Source: Neelides folsomi (Eukaryota > Arthropoda > Collembola > Neelipleona > Neelidae). Taken from it: DNA of 64,000 nucleotides. A program made the translations under genes and the position numbers. Shown in pieces: positions 1 through 14,400 of this stretch (position 1 is the first letter of the stretch; each line of letters begins with the position of its first letter). The notes beneath the pieces are model-generated. The model had not been told where the DNA came from, ran no database searches, and was given only the letters and a program-made list of their open reading frames with translations. The stretch covers positions 351,344 through 415,343 of the forward strand of contig JAQGBZ010000022.1 in assembly GCA_034687125.1 (NCBI GenBank), read 5' to 3'.

Positions 1-1768
1 GTAGGGAGATAGCTAAGGATTCAATGAGGATTAGAATCTCGTCTTACCGGTTCTCATCCCATCCTCCTCAAATACGGACAGAGGAAATGGACAGTAAAGG
101 AGGATGGAGTGGAGAGTAGGGACCATAAAACAAATGGCTCAGCAAACCAGTTGGATGTTTAAAAACAGAGAACGAGCACTCCGTCTCTCCCCTCTGCTGA
201 TGTTCTACAAAATGTTTACTCAAGATTTTATTAAGTGATAGATTTAATTTTTATTGCATTTATTAATGTATTTTGTTAGTGTTTAAGACCCTCGCCAGCT
301 CATTTCGTTCCCTCTTCCCTCCTCCTTGTAATGAGTGCCAAGTTTTTAGGGGACGAGTTATTTCCTCGTAATGGATGATCCTGCTGATAGGGAGGAAAGA
401 GACGAGCTTATTAGCTGAGTGGTTTAACCCTTTATTAACCCACACTCCTCACAGCCCCACCAGTCCCCCTAATGAGCCCACAATTAGAAGGGACCCCGAA
501 GAGTGATTTACTCTTCTTCCCATCCTGGGATAAGTAATGGAATTACTCCAGCCCACTTTGTCACTCGGCTCAGTCAATATTTTGACTCTGCCAAGGCGAA
601 GGGCCATCCTTTACCAAACGAGGGGGATGGAATCAGAGGAAGGAAGTTCCTTGACACCCTTTAATGCTCCTCACCCACCAAACACCCATCGGCCATCCAC
701 CACAAACCTCGGAGTCGCATAAAGAGGTTCCGGGAGAACTCTCGGCTACAATGTCTCACTCCCGTCCCCATCCATTTTCATCCCCCTCTCGGGAAGATAA
801 ATGGCCACAGCGGATTCAAGAATAGAAGATCAAGGGTTAGCTATTTTCTACACCACAGGCTGAGTACAGTGAGGGAGCTTTCAGCTCCACTCCCCCACCC
901 TCCTCTTCCATCATCAGAGATAAGTATGACCATCAAATGAAATTCGGCTCGCGGTGCCGGACGGGCCTTATAAGGGGAATATGAAGTCCGCATTTATGGA
1001 GTCGGACATTGGGAGGTTTGAGGGAAATATGAAAGGAATTCTGCGACCCGTGATTTACGAGGATCTGCCAAGGGGAAAATACATCGAGAAGTGGGGAGAT
1101 CAAGAGGGCATTGGAGAACATATCTAAAAAGAGACAGGAGATAAAAAGGATTGGAGGAGAATTGAGCCGACTTGAATGTTGAATTGGATTGAGAACGGAG
1201 GGCGTCTATTGGAATTGCCCGCTTGGGTCTATAGTGTTGGAAACTCTGTCACTAACGAGGGCCTAGAGGATTTCTTTTGCGCAAAAGTGCTCTTGTCCAA
1301 CACGCTCACTATCATTTCCTTTCTCCATGCATCTCCCCAGCTCCTCACCTTTTGTGAGGAACAATCTCAACTTAAATTTCCATTCATCTCATCCAATCTT
1401 CATCTCCGCTCCAATCTGAAGAGCTCAAAGTTTGTCACTTAATGCCTACCAGATGGATCCCATCAGTGACAGGCAATGAAAGGAGATCTTGCAGCTAATT
1501 CACATTTTCCCAAACCTCTCCTTCATCTCTCTTCCCCTATAAAACTCAAATGTTGTGGCTTATTAATGGGGGGTGGAAAGTTGTTGAGAAGCTGTTCGCT
1601 TCCATCTCGGTCGGGGAGGGGAATACGACCACACGAGGCCCTCGATTGAATGATTTGATAAATGAGGGAGGAGTGATGTAATTTGGGAGAAAGAGCGAGC
1701 CAAGTTGGCGGTTGGGTAATTGGCACTTGTAAACTGTTGCGAGGAACTGAGTCCTTTTTCTCTTTCAG
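1..1768 (+). other. Non-coding upstream part of the Iroquois gene (intron)
   Basis: No exon with matching splice sites and phase was found here. The stretch ends in a good acceptor (CTCTTTCAG at 1760-1768) opening the first visible Iroquois exon, so at least its right part is an intron of that gene. The DNA is fairly GC-rich, with many GGAG/CTCC strings; the open frames on both strands lack splice or start logic and look like chance. Confidence 0.5.
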
Positions 1769-4700
1769 AGTTCTCTCCCTCCGTCTGAGGCCGGAAGCCA
1801 CCACCACCCGTCGGCCGGGGCGTCGGGCGGGAAGGAGCTGTCGAACATCGGGTCATGGGGCTCTGCCCATCCCTCACCATATTCCGTCTATCATCCCTAT
1901 TCGGACCCCAGCTTTGCGGCGGCCGCGGCGGCAGCCGCAGCTGCCGCATATCCCTTCAACGGGTAAGAATTGTGTATTAGTAATTGGGCCCGCCCTCCGC
2001 ACGCCAGGAGAGGGAAGGAGGGTGCGAAGCTCGTTGTGGTGCGAGGAAGTAATGATGATGAATTGAGACTTCCCTTCCCTGTTTGTGTTGCGGGGAGAGG
2101 AGGAAGGAGGCTCCGAGATTCCAGAGGTGATTTATTGGGGCTCGGGAGGAGCGTTTGAGGAGAAGACACGACAGGAATAGAACCACGGAATAGAAGTGTC
2201 ACCTCCAAGGGGTCTCCCATAAGCCATAAATATATTTGCACCAAAATAATGTTTGTTCAGAGAGGTTAGAGGTATTTTTACATGTGTACTGCGGGGAGAT
2301 TGGTAGCATTAGGAGGAACACATTGAAACACGAGTGAGTACAAGATCCGATATACACGGCCATCAGGTTGAGCAGGGAGCATATTATCATTATCTGAGCT
2401 CGGGGAGGCGGAGGAATTCGCAATGGATCCTCGCTCTCCTAGACAACGATACTTGGCATAATGTGGATGTCGTCGTTAGGGGCCTACACATGTGAACAGG
2501 GCCGGTGATTAAGCGGAGGAAAGGAGTCGCCTCTGAGAATCGATAAATTAGCCTAATGCTCCCATTCCTATGATACTCCCAGTGATGGTGGAGGAGAAAA
2601 ATGGGATTTTAAATCAGTCTCTTGGAAAGAGCGAGCTCTCGCGAGGGAATCTTTATTAGACTCCTACAGCTGTAGGAGTAAATCGGAAGTCGTTTTATAA
2701 GAGCAGGAGAGATTCTCCACGCTCCTATAAAGTGAGACACGAGTTTGGGTAATGTAATCGATCCGCGCAAATGCAATTCCTTCTTTCAACCTCTCCCTCC
2801 TTCACTTTTAGGCTCTTGGAGAGGTATAGGGAAGGAGAGAATAATAACTAAAGAGAAAAGTTCATTTCACACTTTTCCAACCGAGAAAGTCGAAGCATTT
2901 ATTACACGGCCATCGCATCCCCCTCTCCTCCGGGCCCCGAGCAGCTCCCCTGAATTAATTACCGTTTCACCATTGGAGTCTTTCGCATTCCGCGACTCGC
3001 ATTAGGCGAGATTTTGAATAAGAGGAGTCAAATGAGAATCAAAGGGTGACTTTGATGCATTTATGGGCTTCCCTCTTATTAAGAGATTCGGATGAGGGAG
3101 GAGGTCTCGAGGGCCGGGAGAGTGAGAGAAAATCCATTATTGTTGCTCACGCAGAAAACCCTCAAAATGGGGTTGAATGGCTCACTTCCCTTTGCCCTTC
3201 GCCTTGCTCTCTCACACAAAGGAGGTTCATCCATAATGCACTTCCACTCCTGATATCATGGTCCTAATGCATTAGACGCCCATTATTAGATGAACTCTGT
3301 CTCCAAGTTGATTCCGTGAGGGATGGGGCTCCTCACCCTCGAGGATATCCATTAAACCAGAGACTTTCGGTCACTACTCAAAGTTGACGTTGGCCAGACG
3401 GCGGGCGGTTCCCCTCACCAAATTCCTCCATGTGTCAAGCTTAACATGATCTCTCTTGTCCTCCGCAGTTACTCAGTCGACGTGAATGGGTCGAGGAGAA
3501 AGAACGCGACGCGAGAGACGACCTCCACTCTCAAAGCGTGGCTCAACGAGCACAAGAAGAACCCCTACCCCACAAAAGGGGAAAAAATAATGCTCGCCAT
3601 AATTACAAAGATGACCCTCACGCAGGTCTCCACTTGGTTCGCCAACGCTCGCCGGCGACTTAAAAAGGAAAATAAAATGACCTGGGAACCAAGGAACCGA
3701 CCAGATGACGACGACGATGTCGACGTCTCCGACCAGGACGAGTCGGAGGTGGAGAGGAAGAAGGAGGTAGAAGGTGCGTTGGCTTTTTCATTCATTCTCT
3801 TCTTTTTTTCCTAAACCACATTCCCATTCATTAGCATGTTTGAGCTCGTTCAAAGATAAATATTCCATTTGTTGCAAAATGGGAGAGGAAAAAGGGGCGA
3901 AGGAAATAAATTAGGAAAAGGGCCTTATCTCCAAAATCAATTATGAAAAGTCAGTAGAGACTTGACGTCAGACCGGGGGATTCAATGCTCTTGAGGACGT
4001 ATATAATACAGGAGGAGGAATTAAAGAAACCGAAAATGAAAGGAGAAGGAGGGCATTAGGAGCTTGGAGATTTAGGGAGGACTCGCTAAGCTTTAAATGT
4101 TGATGTTGATAATGTGTATGTTTGTTGGGACCTGATTGCCACCCTCCAAAAATCCCCAGCGTTGGCGAGAAGTTGAGGGCCATTCAAAGGCGAGCCTCCG
4201 AGCTTAATTTAATCCTTAATCCTATTAATAATTATCGAGTCCCATAACCAAAATGGAGCTCCAGCTGGGAGCTCCTCAACGGCCCCGCAGCCTCTCCTTC
4301 GTTCCTCTCCCACAGCTAATCAGATGCAAATCTCCCATTGACCTCCTCGCTAACGATCGCCATCTCATCCTCGCCCTGTCATCCTCCCAGCATCGAAGCC
4401 CCATTGACGAGGACCCCCGTCCACTCCCTTTGTGCGCTAATTCCTTTCAGTAAGGTAGAAGCCACTCATGGACTTAAGGCCTTTAAAGAGGAGCTCTAAG
4501 CGTCGGACTCCCGTATTGGTTTTCCAAACACGGCCTGACCACTTCACTTTTCTATTCACACAGAGGATGACCGGCTTCATCGGAACTCGACGTCCGAGCG
4601 AGAAGGGAAGGCGGAAACGACGGCCGAGAAGACGACAAGTAAGCCGAGGATCTGGTCCCTGGCCGACCTGGCGGGGAACAACTCATCGAGCCCTTTGCCC

Positions 4701-4787
4701 GGCTCCGCCTTTAGTCCACTCAATAGGAGTAACTCGGAAGTGTACCGAGGCCTCTATCCGCACTACTACCCTCCAGACAATCCATGA
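1769..4787 (+). CDS. Iroquois-class TALE homeodomain transcription factor (5' partial)
   Basis: Exons: 1769-1962, 3469-3773, 4564-4787 (TGA at 4785). Phases agree at both junctions. Exon 1 encodes a His/Ser-rich stretch, a run of ten alanines and YPFNG, the usual lead-in to the Iroquois homeodomain. Exon 2 encodes the whole homeodomain (about 3494-3680), with the TALE-type [10 protein letters not shown] loop extension and the recognition-helix segment [17 protein letters not shown], then an acidic Asp/Glu tail. Exon 3 carries [11 protein letters not shown], the conserved Iroquois motif after the homeodomain. Family knowledge: a nuclear DNA-binding protein that patterns epidermis, nervous system and eye. 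Upstream coding exons lie outside the window, so the start is not seen. The C-terminus is short for the family (about 47 residues after the KPRIWSL motif begins). I cannot tell mirror from araucan/caupolican. Confidence 0.93.
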
Positions 4788-5402
4788 AAAATACAAATAC
4801 TTATAAGGTACTTGAAATCGATTCATCTAAAGTGGCCGAGTCATCAACATCTCACAGTTATCATCACATTCGTATTCTCAACTTTGATCTGAGTTTTTTG
4901 TATTCACTCTATAACTTAAAGATAAGTCCACTTTAATTATCTACCAAGGCGCATAGTTTCAAAATGTATTCCACTAATACTTTCGCCGATGAAATGTCGT
5001 CGCATGTTCCTACCCATTTGGGACGCGGAGACGATGAATGGAATCTTGATCTTTTTTTACTTAATGTGATTTTTTGGTAATGTAAGATTACTTTTTCCCT
5101 TAGCAGTATTATTTGAAGAGGAGTTGTTGGTATTTGTGAATAATTTTATACATACATTTTACCTATATTGTATAATGTTACTTTTAAACCTGTGTTTATT
5201 TGTTTACAATGTTTTTATTAAACTTTATCTTGTGAGTAATTTGTGTACATAGGAAATTACAATTAATTATTGGACGATAAATTGAGGGTCTCGGCGCCCT
5301 TCAAACTCCCTCAACAATTGTATACCCAAAGATGCCCTGAATGTATTGAGAAATCGAAGAGGAAAAAGGCCGAGGAGAAGCAATAAATAATCATTGAATA
5401 AA
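4788..5402 (+). other. Probable 3' UTR and polyadenylation signals of the Iroquois gene
   Basis: AT-rich sequence follows the stop codon. AATAAA hexamers lie at 5382-5387 and 5397-5402, on the coding strand and close together. No further exon with suitable phase was recognised. The true 3' end is inferred. Confidence 0.45.
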
Positions 5403-8400
5403 TTCATTATTGAAACGGAATGCTAACTGACTGAATGATTCGGCTAACCATGTTCCCTACGTAAATGGCTGTTGGTGACCAAGGGTGGGTAATCCGACTA
5501 ATTGATACAATGTGAAAAGGAAGGGTTGTTTGTCCAATTCCCCGCCCGAGAGTGAAAAGGGGCTCTATTAAGGGGCTATTTAGCCATAGGTATTTGGACA
5601 GGTGGAAAGAATCTTATTCTTATTTTGGGAGGGAGGCCCAGTAGCTCACATTTCCATTGGGACAATGTGGGAAGATGGATGGTTTCCAGAGAGGACCAAC
5701 AATGGACCTTTGTGTTCGATGACGACGTAGAGGTTGGACTGGGGTGGTCTTGCCTCGCCTTGCCAACAATGGGTCTCTCTCTTTCTGGGCTCCTCAGTGA
5801 ACCAACCACCTCGACCGAGCGTGGGTATACAAACAATGTTGGGAGCCGTATCGGGCTCATTGAGGATAATGGCGAGTCAGGCTTTATCCATGCATCCATC
5901 CCCTCAAGGGACTCGGACGATGAGTGAGTTAGGAAGGAGCATTGTCCAATTGTCCGTCCAACGTATTTTTGTCATGACTCCCAAGTCCAGGGCAGAGCCA
6001 GGAACGTATTAATCATTCACCTGAATTAAGTCATGCACCCAAGAAAGTCCTGCGGAAAAAAGGGGCCCAAGGGGGGTCTGCCATTGGCGTCCGAAGGAGC
6101 CCTTCTTTTCTTCCTCAACTCTCCCATTCTCAATGAATCGTCACTTCTCTTGATTGTGAAGGAGGGCTCAACTCGCCACTGGCCTCCCCCTTCTAATTGA
6201 ATAAAGTGGGAGATGAGAGATAGCCGGGCAGTGGGTTGGAAATGGAATCAAATGAGGAGGTTATGTGAATGATAGGCTCCAGCCCCGCGAGTGAGATAGA
6301 TGTGATGATAATGAGAGACACTCATTAGATTTATCGTTGTTTATTCCCACTCCACTCCTCGCTTGATCTCTCATCTCTCTTCTCAGCTCTCCAGCTATCC
6401 CGGCCTTCCATCTCGCCCATTCAATAAATCTCTTCCTGTCTCCCACAAGATAAGGACCCACGGCGGCCTCTCCCCATGTGGAAAGTGACAGAAAGCAGAG
6501 TCGCCAGGGCCAGGCGAAGCCCTACAACCTAACAGATGTTTTCCTCTGCCTTCACCCCTAATTCCTCTCCCAAATACTTCATCCGCATTATTACATCCTC
6601 TATAAATTTAATGGGGGACCTTCGTCCACTTTTAATCACGAGAGCTTTCATTCGTCGAGGGGCCCTCCGGAACAACCTGAGATTCCCACTCGCTCCCGCG
6701 GAGGTGGAGAGCATTCTTGAGCCTAATAAAAGCTGATGGGACCTGGTAGTATGTGTGTAATTATACAGAGCAGAGTCGGTCCATTCCTCTCTATTGCCCT
6801 TGGCGCCAGGGAACATCATCGCAAGTTAATAAGTTGGTTCTGCGGGCAGGGGAGAATTAGGCGAGGAGGATCGGCCATTCCCCACAAACTTACCTGTCGT
6901 TAGACTAATAGATACGAGAACTCCTTCCCTTTCCCTCCGAAGTGGTGGGAAGACTGAAAATGAGCGTTACTTCCCCCGAGCCCGTTGCGTGCGAAGGTGC
7001 CCTGAACAATGTTGTACTCACATTGTCGTGGAGAGTGGCGTGCAATGGTGGACATAGCCACCAAAGGCTCTCGAGGCCCGAGGAGAGGCCTAGCTTTCAA
7101 TTAGGAGCATGCAATCAACTTCCTGTTCTCTACTCAAATAAATACATAAATACCATTTAATTTATCTTACACTCTCCTCGACTCGGCTCGTTTTACATTT
7201 ACTTATGATATTATGAGGTTGGGACTTGCGGGCAGTTGAACGAGCCGTGACAGAGTACAAGCTGGAGCCCAGTAGCTCATCGCATTAATTCCTCCATTTC
7301 CACTGGTGGCAGGGAGGATGAGCTCTTAATGCTCCCCACACGAGAGGCGAAGGAAGGAGGCGAACATATTTAAAGTGTCACTCGATTTACACTCGGCAGT
7401 CAACACTTTCATTAATCCTTGTCAGGACAGGAGAGAAGCTCATTTAAAGTCTAAATTTGGTCGGGTTTTCGCATCTGAGAAATTTGTGACAAATGGGGAG
7501 CAGAGAAGGAGGTTCGAGAACAAGCGTACCTCACCTTGTCCCTACATATGTATGCAGAGAGTGGCATACGCCACACTCGTCATTAAGGTGGAAGTTTACG
7601 GAGGCGAGAAGTAGCTCACTCGAACCCACAAGTCATCCAAAGGAAGCTCGTAAGGATAACGTGTGGAAAGTGAGGAGCTCCATAGAGGCTAATTAGGAGA
7701 CTTCTCTCGCCACGGAGAAGAGACGATCATAAATAGTGATGGACGTTGGAGGCTCAAAGGAAATAATGGTCATGAATATGGAGAACTCCAAGTTGAGGGT
7801 AATGAAAAGTAATAGAAATGCCAATCAGGGGATGGAGTCTGTGTAGGAGAGTAATAGAAGAGTGTTAAGTACACATGTTAATAGAGTGGTTCAAGTAGCT
7901 ATCTAGGAAATGAGAATACATATAAATACATAGGCGTCATGCTGTTATTAAAAAACATGCAAATGGCATTATGATAATTTCCTCTGCATTCCCCCAGACC
8001 GTCGGAGAAGGCAGACGAAGGTTAGAGAGTTGGTTCCAAACATGCAAGGCTCGAAACTTGTCACACAAGATCCACTTTCATTCTTTTATCGCCAACGTCC
8101 AGGGCTTGGAACTCCCTTTGATTCTCCATGATTCTACTCAAAATCCCCAATTGACCGATAGTCCCTCAACCCTCCCTTTTTCCCTCCTAACAAATCCAAA
8201 TCCTATCCTTCCCATACATCTTATTATTGTTACACCGAGTTCAACATCGTGAGAACAAGGGAATAATGACGGATAATTATAAGGATTTTAGGAGTTCTCG
8301 CGCCAGGAGCTCTACATTGCGTGTGTACATCGACTTTTTTTTCTTAATTGAACTCCCCCTTCATTTCATAACCACGAGAGACCCCATGATAATCATAATA

Positions 8401-11400
8401 AAACATTTTTCATACGACGGTGCAGAAGCCTCCTCGTCAATGACATGAAAATGATGATTTAATCTTCTCTTAATGGCAAATAGCTTTTAACTCTTTATAA
8501 TCGCCTGTTCGCTTAACTCGTATTGAGATTTATAGCACCGAGAGCTCAATGCTTCATCTCGCCCATTTATTTCCTATTTAAATCACTCAAGAGAAATAAA
8601 GATTACCAGTTTCGTGTATATCAATATTTTTTATTATTCTGGATCTTAACTCCCTAACTAGCTACCTTACAACTTTACACGTTCTTCATGTAAAAGCTCG
8701 ACCATTTTGTAGCGTCAAACTGGTCAAAAAATATTAAATTAACTTGTAATTCCATTGGATGTACTAACATTTGAAAATCCGCAGTCGTGTCTACACACCT
8801 TCGTTTCATATCGAATTTCACAGTAAAATTTGCATAAACGGCTAACACAAGTTAATACAAATATTTAAGTGGTTAGAGAAAATACACCATCTTTAAACAA
8901 TTTGAACAAAAAAGGTTAAGTATAATTAGTTAATTAATGAGTAGGTTGAATAAAAAGAAAATATTTTTCCTGTTTTTAATGAATAGGTGGAATAAAATAA
9001 TAAAAGAGGTGTGGGTATATTATACATAGAAAGCGAGATAAATCTCAATAATGAAACGAGAGCGAGTAATTATCATAATGGTATGTATAAATGCCAATAC
9101 AAGGCATAACATGAAGTTGGAATTAAAACAAAAATTTCGTGGGGCTTAAAAGACCATGACGGAGTTTCATCCTCTCTAACTTTAAGAACCTTCATGTTGG
9201 AGTCGGCGAGCTCATAAAAGGTTTAATCAGGAAAGGGACTTAATAATAGACGAGAAGAGCCAGGGAAGCCTCAGCTCACCAGGCCAAGGGACAGAGGAGG
9301 AGAAGGAAACATTTTGATTGACAGCATAATCTGAGTGTAAATTACAGTATTTATTACAACTACATTCCCTCAAACTCCTTCCATCTTATAGCTTACTTAA
9401 AGGTCTTGGTGTTGCGTGAGCCCCTCTGGTCAGTCAGCACAGAGCAAGGGCCGGGCGGGAGAATTAATTCATCCGCCCCGAGCATCCTCACGTGGTCCGC
9501 TCCCGTTTCGCCCGTTTCACGTGGCTCCTATAGCTCCCGCTCCCAAATCTCTTAATTATATGCATTACATCGTGTACAACACATGGCTACTCCGAGTTCC
9601 ACTTCCCACAATGTGTGTAAACTAAAGTTAATATAGCCTTGGGTGCGCCTACTGGCTTGCCACATAGAAATATGGAATATATCTGTATATGAAGGAGCTT
9701 ATGAAGATCTCACTATATTTATCTGTCAGCAACTCACTCTTTGAGGGGAAAAATTTCAATGTTGAGTTGGCAGGTGTGAGTGACAGACTTCTCCTGTGTA
9801 GCTTCCCTCAACTTCTTCCGTGGCTGGTCGGACAGAGCGAAGGAATTTCTCACCCTTAGGTTCATGGTTTATTCAAAAAAGAGCGGTGGGGCAGGGAAGG
9901 AAGATTCGAAGGAGTTTAAGCTGACCAACCTCATTTCCTCATCATGCGAGGAGTATCATCGGTGAGAACAACTGGGAGATATGCAGAGAGGAAGAAGAGG
10001 ATTAAAGCTTAGTCAAAGCCGATTGATTTCTCAACTTGTTTGCCTCCTTCGTCTCGCACTCTCCATAAGAGAGGAATGCGAGGAGTTCGTGGTTGGCGAT
10101 GATCGACTCCTTGTACCTTATTTGTATAGCGGGATAAGACATAATGAAGAGGGTGATAAGGAAGATTCGACTGTCCACCTCCATGGTATGCGTTGAAGGA
10201 CCATTCCCAATGATCGCCAGTCCCGAAAAGACTTGTTTGGAGGAGAGATTAGGAAACACGTTATAGGTCAAAGGGCGCTCTCGAGTGTCATCTCTGCCAT
10301 TTACAGATGTTTCCCTCTTTGCCACACCCGACTTTCCCTTCCCTGCTCTTTTTATATCTCTTTCGACATGGTCGAGATTATTAGGCGGGGAATTACGCTC
10401 TTTTATCGGACTGGGGACAATGGCCACCACGTGATGGAGAGGGAGCAGATGCTCTCGGTGTGGCAAAAAGAGCAGACCAGCCCTCCTTTCAAGAGCAGTG
10501 ACTCTTTCCCCTGAGTTATTGCTGAGATGGAGCGACCGGGGGAATTGACACCAGGGGGTCTATAGGATCAAACATCAAGAATTTTGGATCCGGAAGGCTA
10601 AAAAGGAACTAAGAATCACTATCATATATAATACTTTTAATATCCCTTCCCGACCTACCGGCCTTTAAACCGCTCCAACCTCGACAATGTAATTCAAAAC
10701 TGGGAATCCGGATCCAAAGCACTCACTGCGATAAATTACTTGGGGAGCGGAGGAGAAGCTCCCTGTTTTGAAAGGAGGATCTCGAAATTTGATATTTATA
10801 TGAACCTCGAATACCAGCTTGACTTTTACCAGGTTTAGGAGAAGTCAAACAAACTATTATTGAGAGAAACCGATCGTTGACACTTGTCTTCGACAAAAGA
10901 GTCACTCGACTCCCCCAATAAATCTCGAGGCAATTAAAGGGGAATAAAAAAGGGAGGACCCGGGAGGGGTGGGAGATTTCATTAGGGTAAAGGAATATAA
11001 TTAGGACCTCGATTGCCCCGAGAATAATAATGGGTGCGGGAGAGGAAATAAATCCGGAGATAAATCCAAACTCCGACTCGTGTGTGTGAGGGACAGAGAG
11101 TGAATATATAAACACAATTCCAGAATGCTGACTTGTGTTAGTGCGATCGAATCGAAGAGTAAATCCTTTAAGTCGATTTTATTAATGGAAAAAGTGTTCA
11201 TGCGAAGAGTGGAAATCCCTTTATCTCTCCGCGTATCCAAGAAGCACAAGCGATGTTCCTACTTAACTTATACATTACACTTATGCTCCACTATTTCTCC
11301 TCAATCTTCCATTATTCGGGGCTCGGAGAGAGTAAAACCAACACGGCTCGAATTGCAATGGGCTGAGCTGGGCAAAGTCGGCTGTCTTCGTATCAAAACT

Positions 11401-14400
11401 TCCCAATCGTATCATCTCGACTGAGCTGCCACGAGGGCGAGAGCTAAAAGCCTCCAATGTACGAATCACTCGAGAAATTTGCCCTCATTTTGTCGGTTTA
11501 GGAGCAGAGGCGAAGTTCGCAAGTGTTGGACCATCTTTTTCCTTGTAACTTCCACATGTGTCGAGCGATAGGACACTCCATGCATGAGAGGAGGAGTGAA
11601 CAAGTGGAAATGGTGGAAATTAATAATGTAGAGGTTATGGGTTGATGATCCGCTACAACTCAACATGAGTGTCATTATTTTATAATAAATTATATCTCGT
11701 GTGAAGGAGACCGGAAGAGTCGATTTACATGGAATCATAATATCCTCTCTCTCTCTCATTTCCAAATTCTACCACTACTTACCATCTCATTTAATTTATA
11801 TTATGCTCCTCGTTTAAGGACAGGGTGGAACACGTCGAGAGGACAAGCCATTAGGAAATACGACCAAGTGAAATAATGGAAGGGAGCAGAAAGTGGATTT
11901 GGATTTACACTTATTAATAATGAAACGGCCTCAAACCGGTTTCCTCTCTTCCACACTCCCCGCACCTTCCTCCATAACAATTACGGTGAACACGCGAAAT
12001 GAAGTCAATTCACACATCTGTTTTAATTAGCATTGAATGGGGGCCTGTGGAAGGAGGACCAGCGGGTATAAATAGGTGGAAACTGAGTCCTTGATTAGAA
12101 TGTCAGAAAATTAGAATTGAATGGGCCAGTTGCCCGGGCCCTTCCGCTGCCGAGAAATGAGGGAGGCTCCGAGAATGAGAGCAATAAATCAATTGGCGAT
12201 TCCGAGGAGCGCCGTGGCGATAGGAAAAGGCTCACACAATTCCCCCCGCCCCTGCTCCAGCTCTCTTTCTCATCATCTCATCTTCTCTCCACATTTAATC
12301 AAGAGTAGCGAACACAAAAGAGGAGTGTTTACACACACACCCTCGTCATGAATTTTTCATGAAAAATGTCCCAGAGTCTCCCTCGAATATGTGGCCGTAT
12401 AGGCGGATGACAGGGGCCCGATAACGTTCCCCTCTCCCCCTCCGCTACGTCTCTATTTTACGAGGAGGAGATAATAAAGTGGAGACGAGGAGAAGCGTAA
12501 CCTCCTCCGTCGACTACAGTTAGTCCTCTCAACTATTGATTAATGACTAGCATACTACATTCTGTAGCAGGAAACATGAACCCACGAAGACTCAATCGAA
12601 GGGCCAAGACGCGATCCCTGTTCCCGGCGACGGAAGAGTGGAGGCGGTTGAATGGGAGGAGAAGAGCCCATGTACACCGTGGTTCACTTTAATCCACCAC
12701 CCTCTCAGTCGTATTTGCTCGAGCATCTCTTTTTTCATTTGGGCAAATAAAATTGCTCAGATTCCTTCGGAATAAAAAGAATTCGAGTGAGGTCTCATAA
12801 ATCATGAGGCCGAGGATTCGATTGAAGCGGAGAGAAGACCGGCTCGCCCATATCTCTTCCCCCGCTCCATCACTCCATCGTTCTCCCTCGATCAAATCCA
12901 CATTTTATTCTTCTTTTATTCTCCTCTCAATTCCGAATTCGAGGCCGAGCCCGGAATCCAAAATATTTCATAAAGAATCCTTCCCACCAAATTTATCGCT
13001 CCCTGTCATTTAGTAAATTTATTACACCAGCGGTTCCTCCGTCCGCTCCCGACGAAAGTGTCTTCTCTGGGGCCCTATGGGCAAAAAGTTCTTCGCCGGC
13101 TACCAACCATATTCCCTTCACCATTAATAAAGAAGAGAGATTACGAGACATTAATAAGGGAACGCGAAGAGAAAATATTTTTTCTCTTCATAATAACCTC
13201 TAAAACCGTTCCTTCGAGCACACACACACACAACTTTTTTAAAATGGGAAAATATCATAATTAAATAACGAACGAGCGTGTGTAAATTAAATATTTCCTC
13301 GTGACTCTCTCAAGAGAAGCTGTTAATAAATTCATTCGCTTAATTATGAGTTATCACAAGGTCTTTCTCGAGTCACTGAAAACAAGTTGATCAAATGATT
13401 GCCCTCTTCCCGACTCTCCTTCATTATTGAGTGTGGATGAGCGGAGAGTCAGCAGGGCGAGGGAAGTGATAACGATGCAGAAGGCACCCTCCATGCCTCT
13501 ATCTTTAAATACTAAATATAATACCTATATAAACATATATGAACGTAGTAAGGTTGTACTCCTGTCCACCCATCCAACGACTCTTCCATGGGGAAATGAA
13601 GGCAGAAAGGGAACTTTGGGTGGTTGGACATTTAATTACTTCGTCCAGGGGTAAATAAGAGACTGGAGAGGATAAACAATGGCAATATTGGAAACTGGCC
13701 TTTGCCTTCGATGATATGACAAGTGACGGAGGGATGAGATTGAGCCGATGACGGACAGCCTCCCTCTGTTTCGACTCCCCGATTTGTTCCGTGGGAAAAT
13801 AATGTTTGTTCTTCGCCTTACCACTGCTGTTGCTGAAGGAGAGTCTTCCGTAGGGCAGCGGAGAGGGGAAGGACCTTAAGGATGATGGGACATCTAATAT
13901 ATGAGTTAACATCCATGGAAGCCTTGTAAACACTCAGGACTTCAATTTTCATCATAAACCCTTTTGTCAATAGACGCGAAAAGATGAACAGAGCGTGCAA
14001 GAGGAGCATAGACGTAGAGACTCGCCTCAAACACATCATTTCCATAAACACTACTATCCTCCTGCTCTGGTCGAATGAGAGTTTGAAAGGGCTCCTTTTC
14101 AACTTCACTTTACAATAATAATAATGATAATAATAATAATAATAATCCTCAAAAGTCTCCCGAACTCACAACATCGTTTTCCCGTGTACACGAGGCTATC
14201 CGAGATATGAACCAATGTAACTAGCTATGCATATTAGCTAATGTATATTCAAACAAAAACACGGTATGCTTATTACGTTGTTATACAAGGTACACGAAAT
14301 TCATATTTGGCAAAGGAGGGTTTTGTGAGGAAGTGGAATGGGAATCGATTCTAATTGTGACTATTATATTCTCCCTTATCGCTCTCTTATTTAAGCTAAG

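Noticed and set aside
4253-4453. 66-codon plus-strand frame in the Iroquois intron
   Set aside because: Exons on both sides join in phase without it, and the encoded peptide is unlike Iroquois proteins.
7971-8252. Possible extra Iroquois exon after a CCCCCAG acceptor
   Set aside because: The frames after the acceptor are short or unlike the family, and no donor from the known exons leads to it.
10002-10466. 154-codon minus-strand frame, the longest outside recognised exons
   Set aside because: It overlaps long frames on the other strand, shows no domain or compositional sign of coding, and lies in GC-richer DNA where chance frames are long.
13505-14108. Two long minus-strand frames (142 and 96 codons)
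   Set aside because: The 142-codon frame begins at a non-ATG codon, and the two overlap without consistent splicing or any family resemblance.
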